From JAWXCE01 sp034440495 (GTDB lineage: Bacteria > Pseudomonadota > Alphaproteobacteria > Rhizobiales > Rhodomicrobiaceae), in assembly GCA_034440495.1 (NCBI GenBank), contig JAWXCE010000071.1, positions 1 through 11,890 of the forward strand: a DNA stretch of 11,890 nt. The letters are read 5' to 3'. Under the pieces are notes generated by a model. It was not told the DNA's origin. It saw nothing but the letters and a program-made list of their open reading frames with translations, and made no database searches. The position numbers and the translations under genes are program-made. Positions 5,365 through 11,890 of this stretch are shown piece by piece. Position 1 is the first letter of the stretch, and each line of letters opens with the position of its first letter.

Positions 5365-6768
5365 TTAAATATGCAGCGCGCGTTTGCCGACGGCGAGCGC
5401 GGCTTCCTTCACCGCCTCGGTCAGCGTCGGATGAGCGTGACAGGTGCGCGCTAAATCCTCCGCCGAGCCGCCAAACTCCATCAGTACGGCGGCTTCGGCG
5501 ATCATCGTGCCCGCGTCCGGCCCGACGATATGCACACCAAGCACCCGGTCGGTCTTCGCGTCGGCCAGCACTTTCACGAAACCCTCCGTCGTGCGATTCA
5601 CCTTGGCGCGGCCATTCGCGGTGAAAGGGAACTTGCCGGATGCGTAGGCGACGCCCGCCTCCTTCAACTCTTCCTCGGTTCTGCCGACACTCGCGACTTC
5701 CGGATAGGTGTAGATCACGTTGGGGATAACATCGTAGTTCACGTGCCCCGCCTGCCCCGCGAGAAGTTCGGCAAGCGCGACGCCCTCGTCCTCCGCCTTG
5801 TGAGCGAGCATGGGGCCGGCGATCACGTCGCCGATGGCGTAAATTCCATCGACGCTGGTTTTGTAGTGCGCGTCCACCATGACGCGGCGCTTGTTGTCGA
5901 GCTTCACGCCAACATCCTCCAGCCCCAGCCCTTCCGTGTAGGGCATGCGGCCGATTGCGACCAGCACCACATCAGCGTCAATCCGCTCCGGCGCGCCGCC
6001 AGCCGCTGGCTCAACCACGGCAGTGACGCCTTTCGCGTTTTTCTCGACCTCCGTCACCTTGTGACCGAGCTTGAATTTCACTCCCTGCTTGTCGAGAATG
6101 CGCTGGAACTGTTTGGCCACCTCGCCGTCCATGCCCGGGATAATGCGGTCGAGATACTCCACGACGAGCACCTCCGAGCCAAGACGACGCCACACGCTGC
6201 CCAACTCTAACCCGATGATGCCGCCGCCGACGATCAGCATTTTGTTTGGCACGGTGGAAAGTTCTAGCGCGCCGGTGGACGATACAATTTGTTTCTCGTC
6301 GATCTCAATGCCCGGCAGGCGGATCACGTCCGAGCCGGTGGCGATGACGATGGATTTCGCCTCAAGCGTCTTCGCCTCGCCGCCATTCAGCGGCGTTATA
6401 TCCACCTTGCCGGACGCGGAGATACGCCCTGCGCCGTGGAAGGCGTCGATCTTGTTCTTCTTGAGCAGGAACTCGACGCCCTGCACATTACCCTTCACGC
6501 CCTCGTCCTTGAAGGCAAGCATTTTGGAGAGGTCTAGCTCCGGCTTCACGTTAATGCCCATGCCGGCAAAGCCGTGGCCCGCTTCCTCATATAACTCCGA
6601 GGCGTGCAACAGCGCTTTCGAGGGGATACAGCCGACGTTCAGGCACGTGCCCCCATGCGTCGCCCGCTTCTCGATCACGGCGACCTTCATGCCCAACTGC
6701 GCTGCCCGGATAGCGCAAACATAGCCACCCGGCCCCGTACCGATCACCACTAGATCGTAGCTGCTCAT
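5365..6768 (-). CDS. lpd: Dihydrolipoyl dehydrogenase (E3)
   Basis: A full-length, 467-residue flavoprotein that reoxidises the lipoyl arm of 2-oxoacid dehydrogenase complexes, passing electrons through a disulfide and FAD to NAD+. The N-terminal FAD site is VVIGTGPGGYVCAI (7-20). The redox-active pair is Cys42 and Cys47 in GGTCLNVGCIPSK. A second Rossmann site, LIVGGGIIGLELGS, lies near residue 180 and binds NAD. The second FAD motif is YAIGDVIAGPMLAHKAEDEG. The catalytic His446-Glu451 is in HAHPTLTEAV of the dimerisation domain. I chose ATG 6766-6768 (MSSYDLVV) because GGAG lies 5 bases upstream; the longer TTG start overlaps the preceding gene. With sucA and sucB upstream it supplies E3 for 2-oxoglutarate dehydrogenase and possibly other complexes. 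All key residues are present. Confidence 0.97.
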   Translation of the reverse strand: MSSYDLVVIGTGPGGYVCAIRAAQLGMKVAVIEKRATHGGTCLNVGCIPSKALLHASELYEEAGHGFAGMGINVKPELDLSKMLAFKDEGVKGNVQGVEFLLKKNKIDAFHGAGRISASGKVDITPLNGGEAKTLEAKSIVIATGSDVIRLPGIEIDEKQIVSSTGALELSTVPNKMLIVGGGIIGLELGSVWRRLGSEVLVVEYLDRIIPGMDGEVAKQFQRILDKQGVKFKLGHKVTEVEKNAKGVTAVVEPAAGGAPERIDADVVLVAIGRMPYTEGLGLEDVGVKLDNKRRVMVDAHYKTSVDGIYAIGDVIAGPMLAHKAEDEGVALAELLAGQAGHVNYDVIPNVIYTYPEVASVGRTEEELKEAGVAYASGKFPFTANGRAKVNRTTEGFVKVLADAKTDRVLGVHIVGPDAGTMIAEAAVLMEFGGSAEDLARTCHAHPTLTEAVKEAALAVGKRALHI

Positions 6769-6784
6769 ATTAACTCCATGATGC

Positions 6785-7215
6785 TTAGTTCTTTTCTTCG
6801 AAGATCCCGTCATTCCATTTTTCTGCGTCGTCAACCGGGTTCGGCATGCGACCTTCGAGCCATTGAGCGATTTCTTTAGGCGTCATATCAGACTCGCGCG
6901 CCTCTATAACCATGAAAGAAAATCCTCAGGGCCACCGTTTAAGTAAGGTGGAGGCGAGACAGGTTTAAAAACACTGGGCAAACGCTGCTCAAGCGACAGC
7001 GTATTGAGTACAAATGCAAACTCCTGAACAGTTTGCCGCGCAAGCGTATGGCGGATATCAATCGTTAGTTTCACCCACCATAGCTGATTGTCAGCGTACC
7101 CTGACCCAAAGCCGCCCCACGGCGTGGCATCTGTCTTTAGAGCAGGAATGCGAGCAAGAAAGGCGAGGAGATCATGAAATCTGACATCATGCTTTTTCTC
7201 AAAGCGCGCGTCCAT
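6785..7215 (-). pseudogene. Conserved hypothetical protein, apparent one-base deletion
   Basis: The first frame gives 103 residues, from MDARFEKKHDVRFHDLLAFL through WWVKLTIDIRHTLARQTVQE to FKPVSPPPYLNGGPEDFLSW, then stops at TAG 6904-6906. The adjacent frame continues directly with VIEARESDMTPKEIAQWLEG and RMPNPVDDAEKW, ending at TAA 6785-6787. The two parts read as one protein if TGGTT near 6910-6915 were TGGGTT; that gives 144 codons. From memory, FLSWVIE followed by a WLEGR-PxPVDD tail belongs together in a conserved hypothetical family of unknown function. ATG 7213-7215 follows AGGAAGG. The gene ends 16 bases before lpd. If the sequence is right, a separate 42-residue ORF (ATG 6911-6913) could still be translated by re-initiation. 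Confidence 0.75.
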
Positions 7216-7265
7216 TTCAAGTCCTTCCTATTCGTGCGTGCTTCTTTGCCATCCAAGAAGCCGTC

Positions 7266-7271
7266 ATTATA
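7266..7271 (-). promoter_or_regulatory. Candidate -10 box upstream of the hypothetical gene and lpd
   Basis: TATAAT on the minus strand, about 50 bases before ATG 7215, in the 98-base gap after the VOC gene. The region 16-18 bases upstream lacks a good -35 sequence. If active, it would transcribe the hypothetical gene, lpd and the 158-residue gene independently of sucAB. Confidence 0.35.
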
Positions 7272-7313
7272 GCCGGGAGTGACTAATCATAGGCCGTTTG
7301 CGCCCCCTTGGCG

Positions 7314-7760
7314 TTACTTGTCGTCGTCTTTGTCTTTCATTTTCTTTTTCACCGGCGCGCCGAACGACCAGACATGGCCAAAAGGGTCGCGAACGCGGCC
7401 GTAACGGGCGCCCCAGAACACGTCCTCGGGCGGCATGATAATTTGCGCGCCTGCAGATGCCGCCTGCGCAATCAGGCGATCCACCTGTTTGGCTTTTTTT
7501 AAGGATAGATGCACGGTGACCGAAGCGCCGCCAACCGTCGAAGGGGCGCGGGTATGACTTTCGCCCGGCATCTCAAGAAATTCGTCATTCAAAAATATGA
7601 CACCGTCGTTTATTTCCAGCTCAGCGTGAAGAACGCGCACACCGTCCTGAGCCATCATGATGTCCTCGACTTCGGCGTCGAGGGCTTCTTCGTAAAATTT
7701 TATGGCTTCAAGACCACCTTTCACCGTGAGGTGAGGGGTTACCTTTCCATATTTGCTCAT
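7314..7760 (-). CDS. VOC-superfamily (glyoxalase/PhnB-like) protein
   Basis: A 148-residue protein of the vicinal-oxygen-chelate fold, two beta-alpha-beta-beta-beta modules. The first spans about residues 6-62 (VTPHLTVKGGLEAIKFYEEA then VRVLHAELEINDGVIFLND). The second spans about 78-137, ending in WGARYGRVRDPFGHVWSFGA, a typical PhnB-like ending with the Asp-Pro-Phe-Gly-His segment. The C-terminus is a lysine/aspartate-rich tail. Members include glyoxalases, dioxygenases and drug-binding proteins; which reaction applies here cannot be told. A probable metal ligand is His9, but the full set is not certain. The gene lies 30 bases after sucB, in the same direction, so it is probably in the sucAB transcript. 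ATG 7758-7760 has only a weak ribosome site. Confidence 0.85.
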   Translation of the reverse strand: MSKYGKVTPHLTVKGGLEAIKFYEEALDAEVEDIMMAQDGVRVLHAELEINDGVIFLNDEFLEMPGESHTRAPSTVGGASVTVHLSLKKAKQVDRLIAQAASAGAQIIMPPEDVFWGARYGRVRDPFGHVWSFGAPVKKKMKDKDDDK

Positions 7761-7790
7761 TCTGCTTCTGCCTTGTTTATGTTGAGAAGC

Positions 7791-9206
7791 TCATAAATCT
7801 AGCACCATTCTGGATGGGTCTTCCAGGCTCTCTTTTACGCGCACCAGAAAGGTGACGGCTTCCTTGCCGTCCACAAGGCGGTGATCATAGCTTAGCGCGA
7901 GATACATCATCGGCCGCACCTCGACCTTGCCATTAATGACGACCGGGCGTTCCTGAATTTTGTGCATACCGAGGATGCCGGACTGCGGCGCGTTCAGAAT
8001 AGGCGTGGACATCAGCGAGCCGTAGACGCCCCCGTTCGAGATTGTGAACGTGCCGCCTTGCATGTCCTCAATGCTGAGTTTGCCGTCGCGAGCGCGTTTG
8101 CCGAACTCGCCGATCGCTTTCTCGACGCCTGCGATGGAGTGATGATCCGCATCGCGCAGAACGGGCACGACAAGACCCTTCTCGGTGCCGACCGCCACGC
8201 CAATGTGATAGTAATTTTTGAATACGATATCGCCGCCGTCGATCTCGGCGTTGACGCTCGGGATTTCTTTTAGCGCATGCACGCAGGCTTTCACGAAAAA
8301 GCCCATAAAGCCGAGCTTGACGCCATGTTTTTTCTCGAACAGCTCCTTGTACTGATTGCGAGCGTTCATTACGCCCGACATGTCCACCTCGTTGAAGGTG
8401 GTGAGCATGGCGGCGGTATTTTGCGCTTCTTTCAGGCGGCGCGCGACGGTCTGGCGCAGCCTGGTCATGCGCACGCGCTCTTCGCGGCCCTGGTCCGCGG
8501 GGGCGGATGGTACGCGGATCGCGGGCGCTTGCGCTGGTTGCGAGGCCGGGAACATGGCGACATTTGAGCCTTGCGCACCTCCCTGCGGCGCGTCAAGCAC
8601 GTCACCTTTTAGAATACGGCCGTCTCTGCCTGTGCCTTGCACCTGCGCCGGGTCGATGCCTTTCTCCATGACGATTTTGCGCACCGCCGGAGAAAGGTTA
8701 TCCCCGCCGTTCGCTGCGCCCGGAGTGCCGCCCTTACCGCCGTCGCCATAGCCTGAACCGGACGCTGACGCCGATTGCGCAGCCGCCCCTGTTTTCATCT
8801 GCGGTTGAGGTTCACCCTGCTCCGCCTGGCGAGGCGCGCCGCCAGGCTTTACCTGCAGCACTTTTTCACCAACACCTTTATCACCAGAAGAAGTGATGTC
8901 TTTTTGAATGCCAGTTCCGCCATTAGCCGAAGGTTTGGCGTCGCCGTTGGACGCGGCTTGTTGCCCTTGCCCCTCGCCGATAGCTCCGAGGATCGCCCCG
9001 ACGCCCACGGTTTCGCCCTCCTTCACCGCGATTTCGGAGAGCACCCCGGCCGCCGGCGCGTTGACCTCCAGCGTCACCTTGTCGGTTTCAAGCTCCAGCA
9101 GGGTTTCGTCAGCTTTTACCGCGTCGCCCGCTTTTTTATACCATTTGCTGACCGTCGCTTCCGTCACGGACTCGCCGAGCGTAGGCACCAAAATATTCGT
9201 CGCCAT
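7791..9206 (-). CDS. sucB: Dihydrolipoyllysine-residue succinyltransferase (E2 of 2-oxoglutarate dehydrogenase)
   Basis: The core protein of the complex, which transfers the succinyl group from its swinging lipoyl arm to coenzyme A. One lipoyl domain covers residues 2-77 with the modified Lys43 in LETDKVTLEV. The peripheral subunit-binding domain is at about 169-206 (LSPAVRKIVMEKGIDPAQVQ, then GTGRDGRILKGDV). The acyltransferase domain covers 240-471, with His442 and Asp446 of the active site in SYDHRLVDGKEAV. ATG 9204-9206 follows AGGAGA by 7 bases, fixing the start. The protein is 471 residues, longer than the usual 400-420. The extra length is a roughly 90-residue Gly/Gln/Ser-rich linker (79-168) between lipoyl and binding domains, where many E2 proteins have an Ala-Pro linker. 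The gene starts 37 bases after sucA. Confidence 0.97.
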   Translation of the reverse strand: MATNILVPTLGESVTEATVSKWYKKAGDAVKADETLLELETDKVTLEVNAPAAGVLSEIAVKEGETVGVGAILGAIGEGQGQQAASNGDAKPSANGGTGIQKDITSSGDKGVGEKVLQVKPGGAPRQAEQGEPQPQMKTGAAAQSASASGSGYGDGGKGGTPGAANGGDNLSPAVRKIVMEKGIDPAQVQGTGRDGRILKGDVLDAPQGGAQGSNVAMFPASQPAQAPAIRVPSAPADQGREERVRMTRLRQTVARRLKEAQNTAAMLTTFNEVDMSGVMNARNQYKELFEKKHGVKLGFMGFFVKACVHALKEIPSVNAEIDGGDIVFKNYYHIGVAVGTEKGLVVPVLRDADHHSIAGVEKAIGEFGKRARDGKLSIEDMQGGTFTISNGGVYGSLMSTPILNAPQSGILGMHKIQERPVVINGKVEVRPMMYLALSYDHRLVDGKEAVTFLVRVKESLEDPSRMVLDL

Positions 9207-9243
9207 GACCGAATCTCCTGCGCCGCGTGGACGCCGCGAAAAG

Positions 9244-11890
9244 TTAAAGTGTTAGCGCATCGTTTAAGAAGGCTTTCAGTTCCGCTTGATGTTTACTCAT
9301 TAAACCGGCGGCGGTGGAAGCGGAGGCGGCCCTGCCACAATACTTGGCGCGGCGGTGCTTACCGTTTAGGTTATCTAGCACCCATTCAATGTTCGGTTCG
9401 ATAAAGTTCCACGCGCCCATGTTCTTCGGCTCTTCTTGGCACCAGATAATCTCCGCATTCGGGAAGCGGCCAAGCTCCTGGATCAACGCGCGCGCCGGGA
9501 ACGGGTAAAGCTGCTCGACACGCATAAGGTAAATGTTGTTATTGCCACGGCTTTCGCGCTCCTCGAAAAGATCGTAAAAAACCTTACCGGAGCACAACAC
9601 GACACGGCGGATTTTGTCGTCCGCCACCAGCTTAACCTTCTCGGCCTTCCCGTTTTCCGCCATGTCCCAAAGCACGCGATGGAAGCTCGACTCTGGTCCA
9701 AAGTCTTCGAGGTCGGATATGACGCGCTTGTGACGGAGTAGCGACTTCGGCGTCATGATAATGAGCGGCTTGCGGAACGAGCGGTGGAGCTGACGCCGCA
9801 GAATGTGGAAGTAGTTGGCGGGCGTGGTGCAGTTCGCCACCTGCCAATTGTCCTCGGCCGAAAGCTGCAGGAAGCGCTCGAGCCGGGCGGATGAGTGCTC
9901 CGGCCCCTGGCCCTCATAGCCATGAGGGAGTAGCAGTGTGAGGCCTGACATGCGCAGCCATTTACGCTCCCCCGAGCAGAGAAACTGGTCGATCACCACT
10001 TGCGCGCCGTTCACGAAGTCGCCGAATTGCGCTTCCCAGCATACGAGCGCGTTAGGCTCGGCAAGGCTGAAACCGTACTCGAAGCCGAGCACCGCCTCTT
10101 CGGACAGCATGGAGTTGATAACCTCCAGCTTGGCTTCCTGCCCCTTCGCAATGTGGTTGACGGGCGTATAACGCTTCTCGTTTTCCTGATCGATAATCAC
10201 GGCGTGGCGTTGCGAGAACGTGCCCCGCTCGCAATCCTGGCCGGATAGGCGCACAGGAAGGCCCTCGTTTACCAAACTGGCGAAGGCCAGGCTTTCCGCC
10301 ATCGCCCAATCCACACCCTTACCTTCGTCAATCATTTTACGACGGTTGCCGAACAGCCGGTCGATGGTTTTGTGGGCCGTGAAGTTCTCGGGGATGTAGG
10401 TTATTTTCTCGCCAACGGCCTTCAGCGTATCCATGTTGACGCCAGTTTCACCACGGCGCGGCCCTTCTTCGGCTTGGCTAAGGCCCGACCAGCGCCCAAC
10501 CAGCCAATCGGCGCGGTTCGGCCGGTAATTCTGACCGGACTGGAACTCCTCCTCCAGATTGGCGACGATGGCCGCGCTCATCTCCGTGACCTGGGCCTCG
10601 GTCACCACGCCCTCTTCAATAAGGCGCTTCGAGTAAATCGCGGTCGTGGTTTCCTGGGCGCGGATGCGTTTGTACATCGCCGGCTGAGTGAAGCTTGGCT
10701 CGTCACCCTCATTATGGCCGTGGCGACGATAGCAGAACATGTCGATAACCACTGGCTTGTGGAACATCTGCCGGAATTCAATAGCAACGCGGGCGGCATG
10801 GACGACCGCCTCTGGATCATCGCCGTTGACATGAAAAATGGGCGCCTCGATGCCGCGAGCGACATCGGACGGATAAGGCGACGAACGCGCATGGCGCGGC
10901 GCGGTTGTGAAGCCAATCTGGTTGTTGACAATAAAATGGATGGAGCCGCCCGTGCGGTGCCCTTTCAGTCCTGAAAGCCCGAAACACTCCCAAACCACGC
11001 CCTGGCCCGCAAAAGCCGCGTCGCCGTGCAGGAGCAGCGGGAGCACTTTCTCGCGCTCCTTATCCCCCATTTGATCCTGTTTCGCGCGCACTTTACCAAG
11101 CACGACCGGATCGACAATTTCAAGATGCGACGGATTGGCGGTAAGCGACAGGTGGACATTATTGCCATCGAAGGATCGGTCGGAGGACACGCCCAGGTGA
11201 TATTTCACGTCGCCCGAGCCTTCCACATCTTCCGGGTTTGCGGAGCCTCCCTTGAACTCATGGAATAATGCGCGGTACGGCTTACCCATCACGTTGGTAA
11301 GCACGTTCAGGCGACCGCGATGCGGCATCCCAAGCACGATGTCGCGAATGCCAAGCTGTCCGCCGCGCTTGATGATCTGCTCCAGCGCCGGAATGGCGGA
11401 CTCCGCGCCTTCAAGGCCAAAGCGTTTGGTGCCTGTAAATTTTTTGTCCAGAAACCGCTCAAAGGTTTCCGACTCCATAAGCTTCGAAAGGATCGCTTTC
11501 TTGCCGAGTTCGGAAAACTCAATATCCTTGTCCTGGCCCTCAATGCGCTGCTGAATCCAGGCTTTTTCCTCTGGGGAGGAGATGTGCATATATTCGTAGC
11601 CTGTCGTGCCGCAATAGGTGCGGCGGAGCAGCGCGATGATTTCGCGCATTGTTGCCGTTTCTTTGTTCAGCGCCTTGTCGATGAAAATCGGGCGATCCAT
11701 GTCCGCCTCGCCGAAGCCATAGGTCTCCGGTTGCAATTCGGGATGCAGCTTTCGATCAGTAATTTTAAGCGGGTCGAGATCGGCGATAAGGTGGCCGCGC
11801 ACGCGATGGGCGCGCACAAGCATCAGCGCGCGCATGGAGTCGCGCACGGATTGTAGCGTTTGGCCTTGGGTAATCTTGACGCCCTGCTCC
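9244..11890 (-). CDS. sucA: 2-oxoglutarate dehydrogenase E1 component (5' end outside the window)
   Basis: The C-terminal 881 residues are visible and the frame is open to the right edge. The family is about 950-1000 residues, so roughly the first 80-110, including the E2-contacting tail, are missing. The enzyme decarboxylates 2-oxoglutarate with thiamine diphosphate and succinylates the lipoyl group of SucB. Visible features in order are RALMLVRAHRVRGHLIADLD, VLGMPHRGRLNVLTNVMGKP, the ThDP/Mg site GDAAFAGQGVVWE with NNQIGFTT, RRHGHNEGDEPSFTQP, the pyrimidine-binding half with LGFEYGFSLAEPNALVCWEA and LLPHGYEGQGPEHSSARLER, and finally CQEEPKNMGAW. No stop or frameshift is seen over 2.6 kb. 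The open frame's GTG at 11847 is internal, not the start. It is the first known gene of the suc operon here. Confidence 0.97.
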   Translation of the reverse strand, partial: EQGVKITQGQTLQSVRDSMRALMLVRAHRVRGHLIADLDPLKITDRKLHPELQPETYGFGEADMDRPIFIDKALNKETATMREIIALLRRTYCGTTGYEYMHISSPEEKAWIQQRIEGQDKDIEFSELGKKAILSKLMESETFERFLDKKFTGTKRFGLEGAESAIPALEQIIKRGGQLGIRDIVLGMPHRGRLNVLTNVMGKPYRALFHEFKGGSANPEDVEGSGDVKYHLGVSSDRSFDGNNVHLSLTANPSHLEIVDPVVLGKVRAKQDQMGDKEREKVLPLLLHGDAAFAGQGVVWECFGLSGLKGHRTGGSIHFIVNNQIGFTTAPRHARSSPYPSDVARGIEAPIFHVNGDDPEAVVHAARVAIEFRQMFHKPVVIDMFCYRRHGHNEGDEPSFTQPAMYKRIRAQETTTAIYSKRLIEEGVVTEAQVTEMSAAIVANLEEEFQSGQNYRPNRADWLVGRWSGLSQAEEGPRRGETGVNMDTLKAVGEKITYIPENFTAHKTIDRLFGNRRKMIDEGKGVDWAMAESLAFASLVNEGLPVRLSGQDCERGTFSQRHAVIIDQENEKRYTPVNHIAKGQEAKLEVINSMLSEEAVLGFEYGFSLAEPNALVCWEAQFGDFVNGAQVVIDQFLCSGERKWLRMSGLTLLLPHGYEGQGPEHSSARLERFLQLSAEDNWQVANCTTPANYFHILRRQLHRSFRKPLIIMTPKSLLRHKRVISDLEDFGPESSFHRVLWDMAENGKAEKVKLVADDKIRRVVLCSGKVFYDLFEERESRGNNNIYLMRVEQLYPFPARALIQELGRFPNAEIIWCQEEPKNMGAWNFIEPNIEWVLDNLNGKHRRAKYCGRAASASTAAGLMSKHQAELKAFLNDALTL

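Noticed and set aside
4956..5624. Long plus-strand open frame opposite the 158-residue gene and lpd
   Set aside because: It is arginine/proline-rich, lacks domain motifs, and is antisense to well-supported coding sequence, as expected from GC-rich codon bias.
7290..7325. Terminator after the VOC gene (CGCC/GGCG repeat)
   Set aside because: The stem is only 4-5 bp and no T-run follows it on the minus strand.
8775..9404. Plus-strand open frame opposite sucB and the sucA end
   Set aside because: It has no recognisable motifs and lies antisense to genes with intact catalytic motifs; treated as a shadow.

Overview
The window looks like part of an alphaproteobacterial chromosome. The evidence is the sucA-sucB-lpd order with small extra genes between them, an alphaproteobacterial-style ROK kinase and MauE/DoxX protein, GC-rich coding sequence, and nearly all host genes on the minus strand. 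No rRNA or tRNA is present, so I do not assign a genus.

Reading the minus strand from the right edge: sucA (E1 of 2-oxoglutarate dehydrogenase, 5' end outside the window), sucB (E2), a VOC/glyoxalase-fold protein, a conserved hypothetical gene broken by an apparent one-base deletion, lpd (E3), and an unrecognised 158-residue gene only 4 bases after lpd. E1, E2 and E3 form the 2-oxoglutarate dehydrogenase complex of the TCA cycle. Lpd can also serve other 2-oxoacid dehydrogenases. A candidate promoter before the hypothetical gene may let lpd be expressed apart from sucAB.

Next comes a 333-base gap (4551-4883) that holds several perfect hairpins and a TATAAT box. It leads into a MauE/DoxX-type membrane protein gene, a ROK sugar kinase gene, and the N-terminal half of a glutathione S-transferase running off the left edge.

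The most interesting object is a 2652-base transposon (1177-3828) inserted in the ROK gene. It has 22-base terminal inverted repeats (21 of 22 matching, starting GGT as in the IS1 family) and a 7-8 base target duplication. Its left, GC-rich half carries a single-ORF IS1-family DDE transposase and a 79-residue ORF coupled to it by a TGATG overlap. Its right, AT-rich half carries a passenger module: a small ORF, a Clp-fold (SDH/SppA-like) serine protease broken by an apparent one-base deletion, and a convergent 83-residue basic protein with a GRRGG motif. A perfect 42-base palindrome lies exactly between the two divergent halves and probably acts as a shared operator/promoter. Removing the element and one target copy, and restoring one base, rejoins the ROK gene into a 298-codon frame broken only by one TAG.

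Three genes each carry an apparent one-base deletion next to a G/GG run. This is either gene decay or sequence error, and it should be settled before any of them is called a pseudogene.
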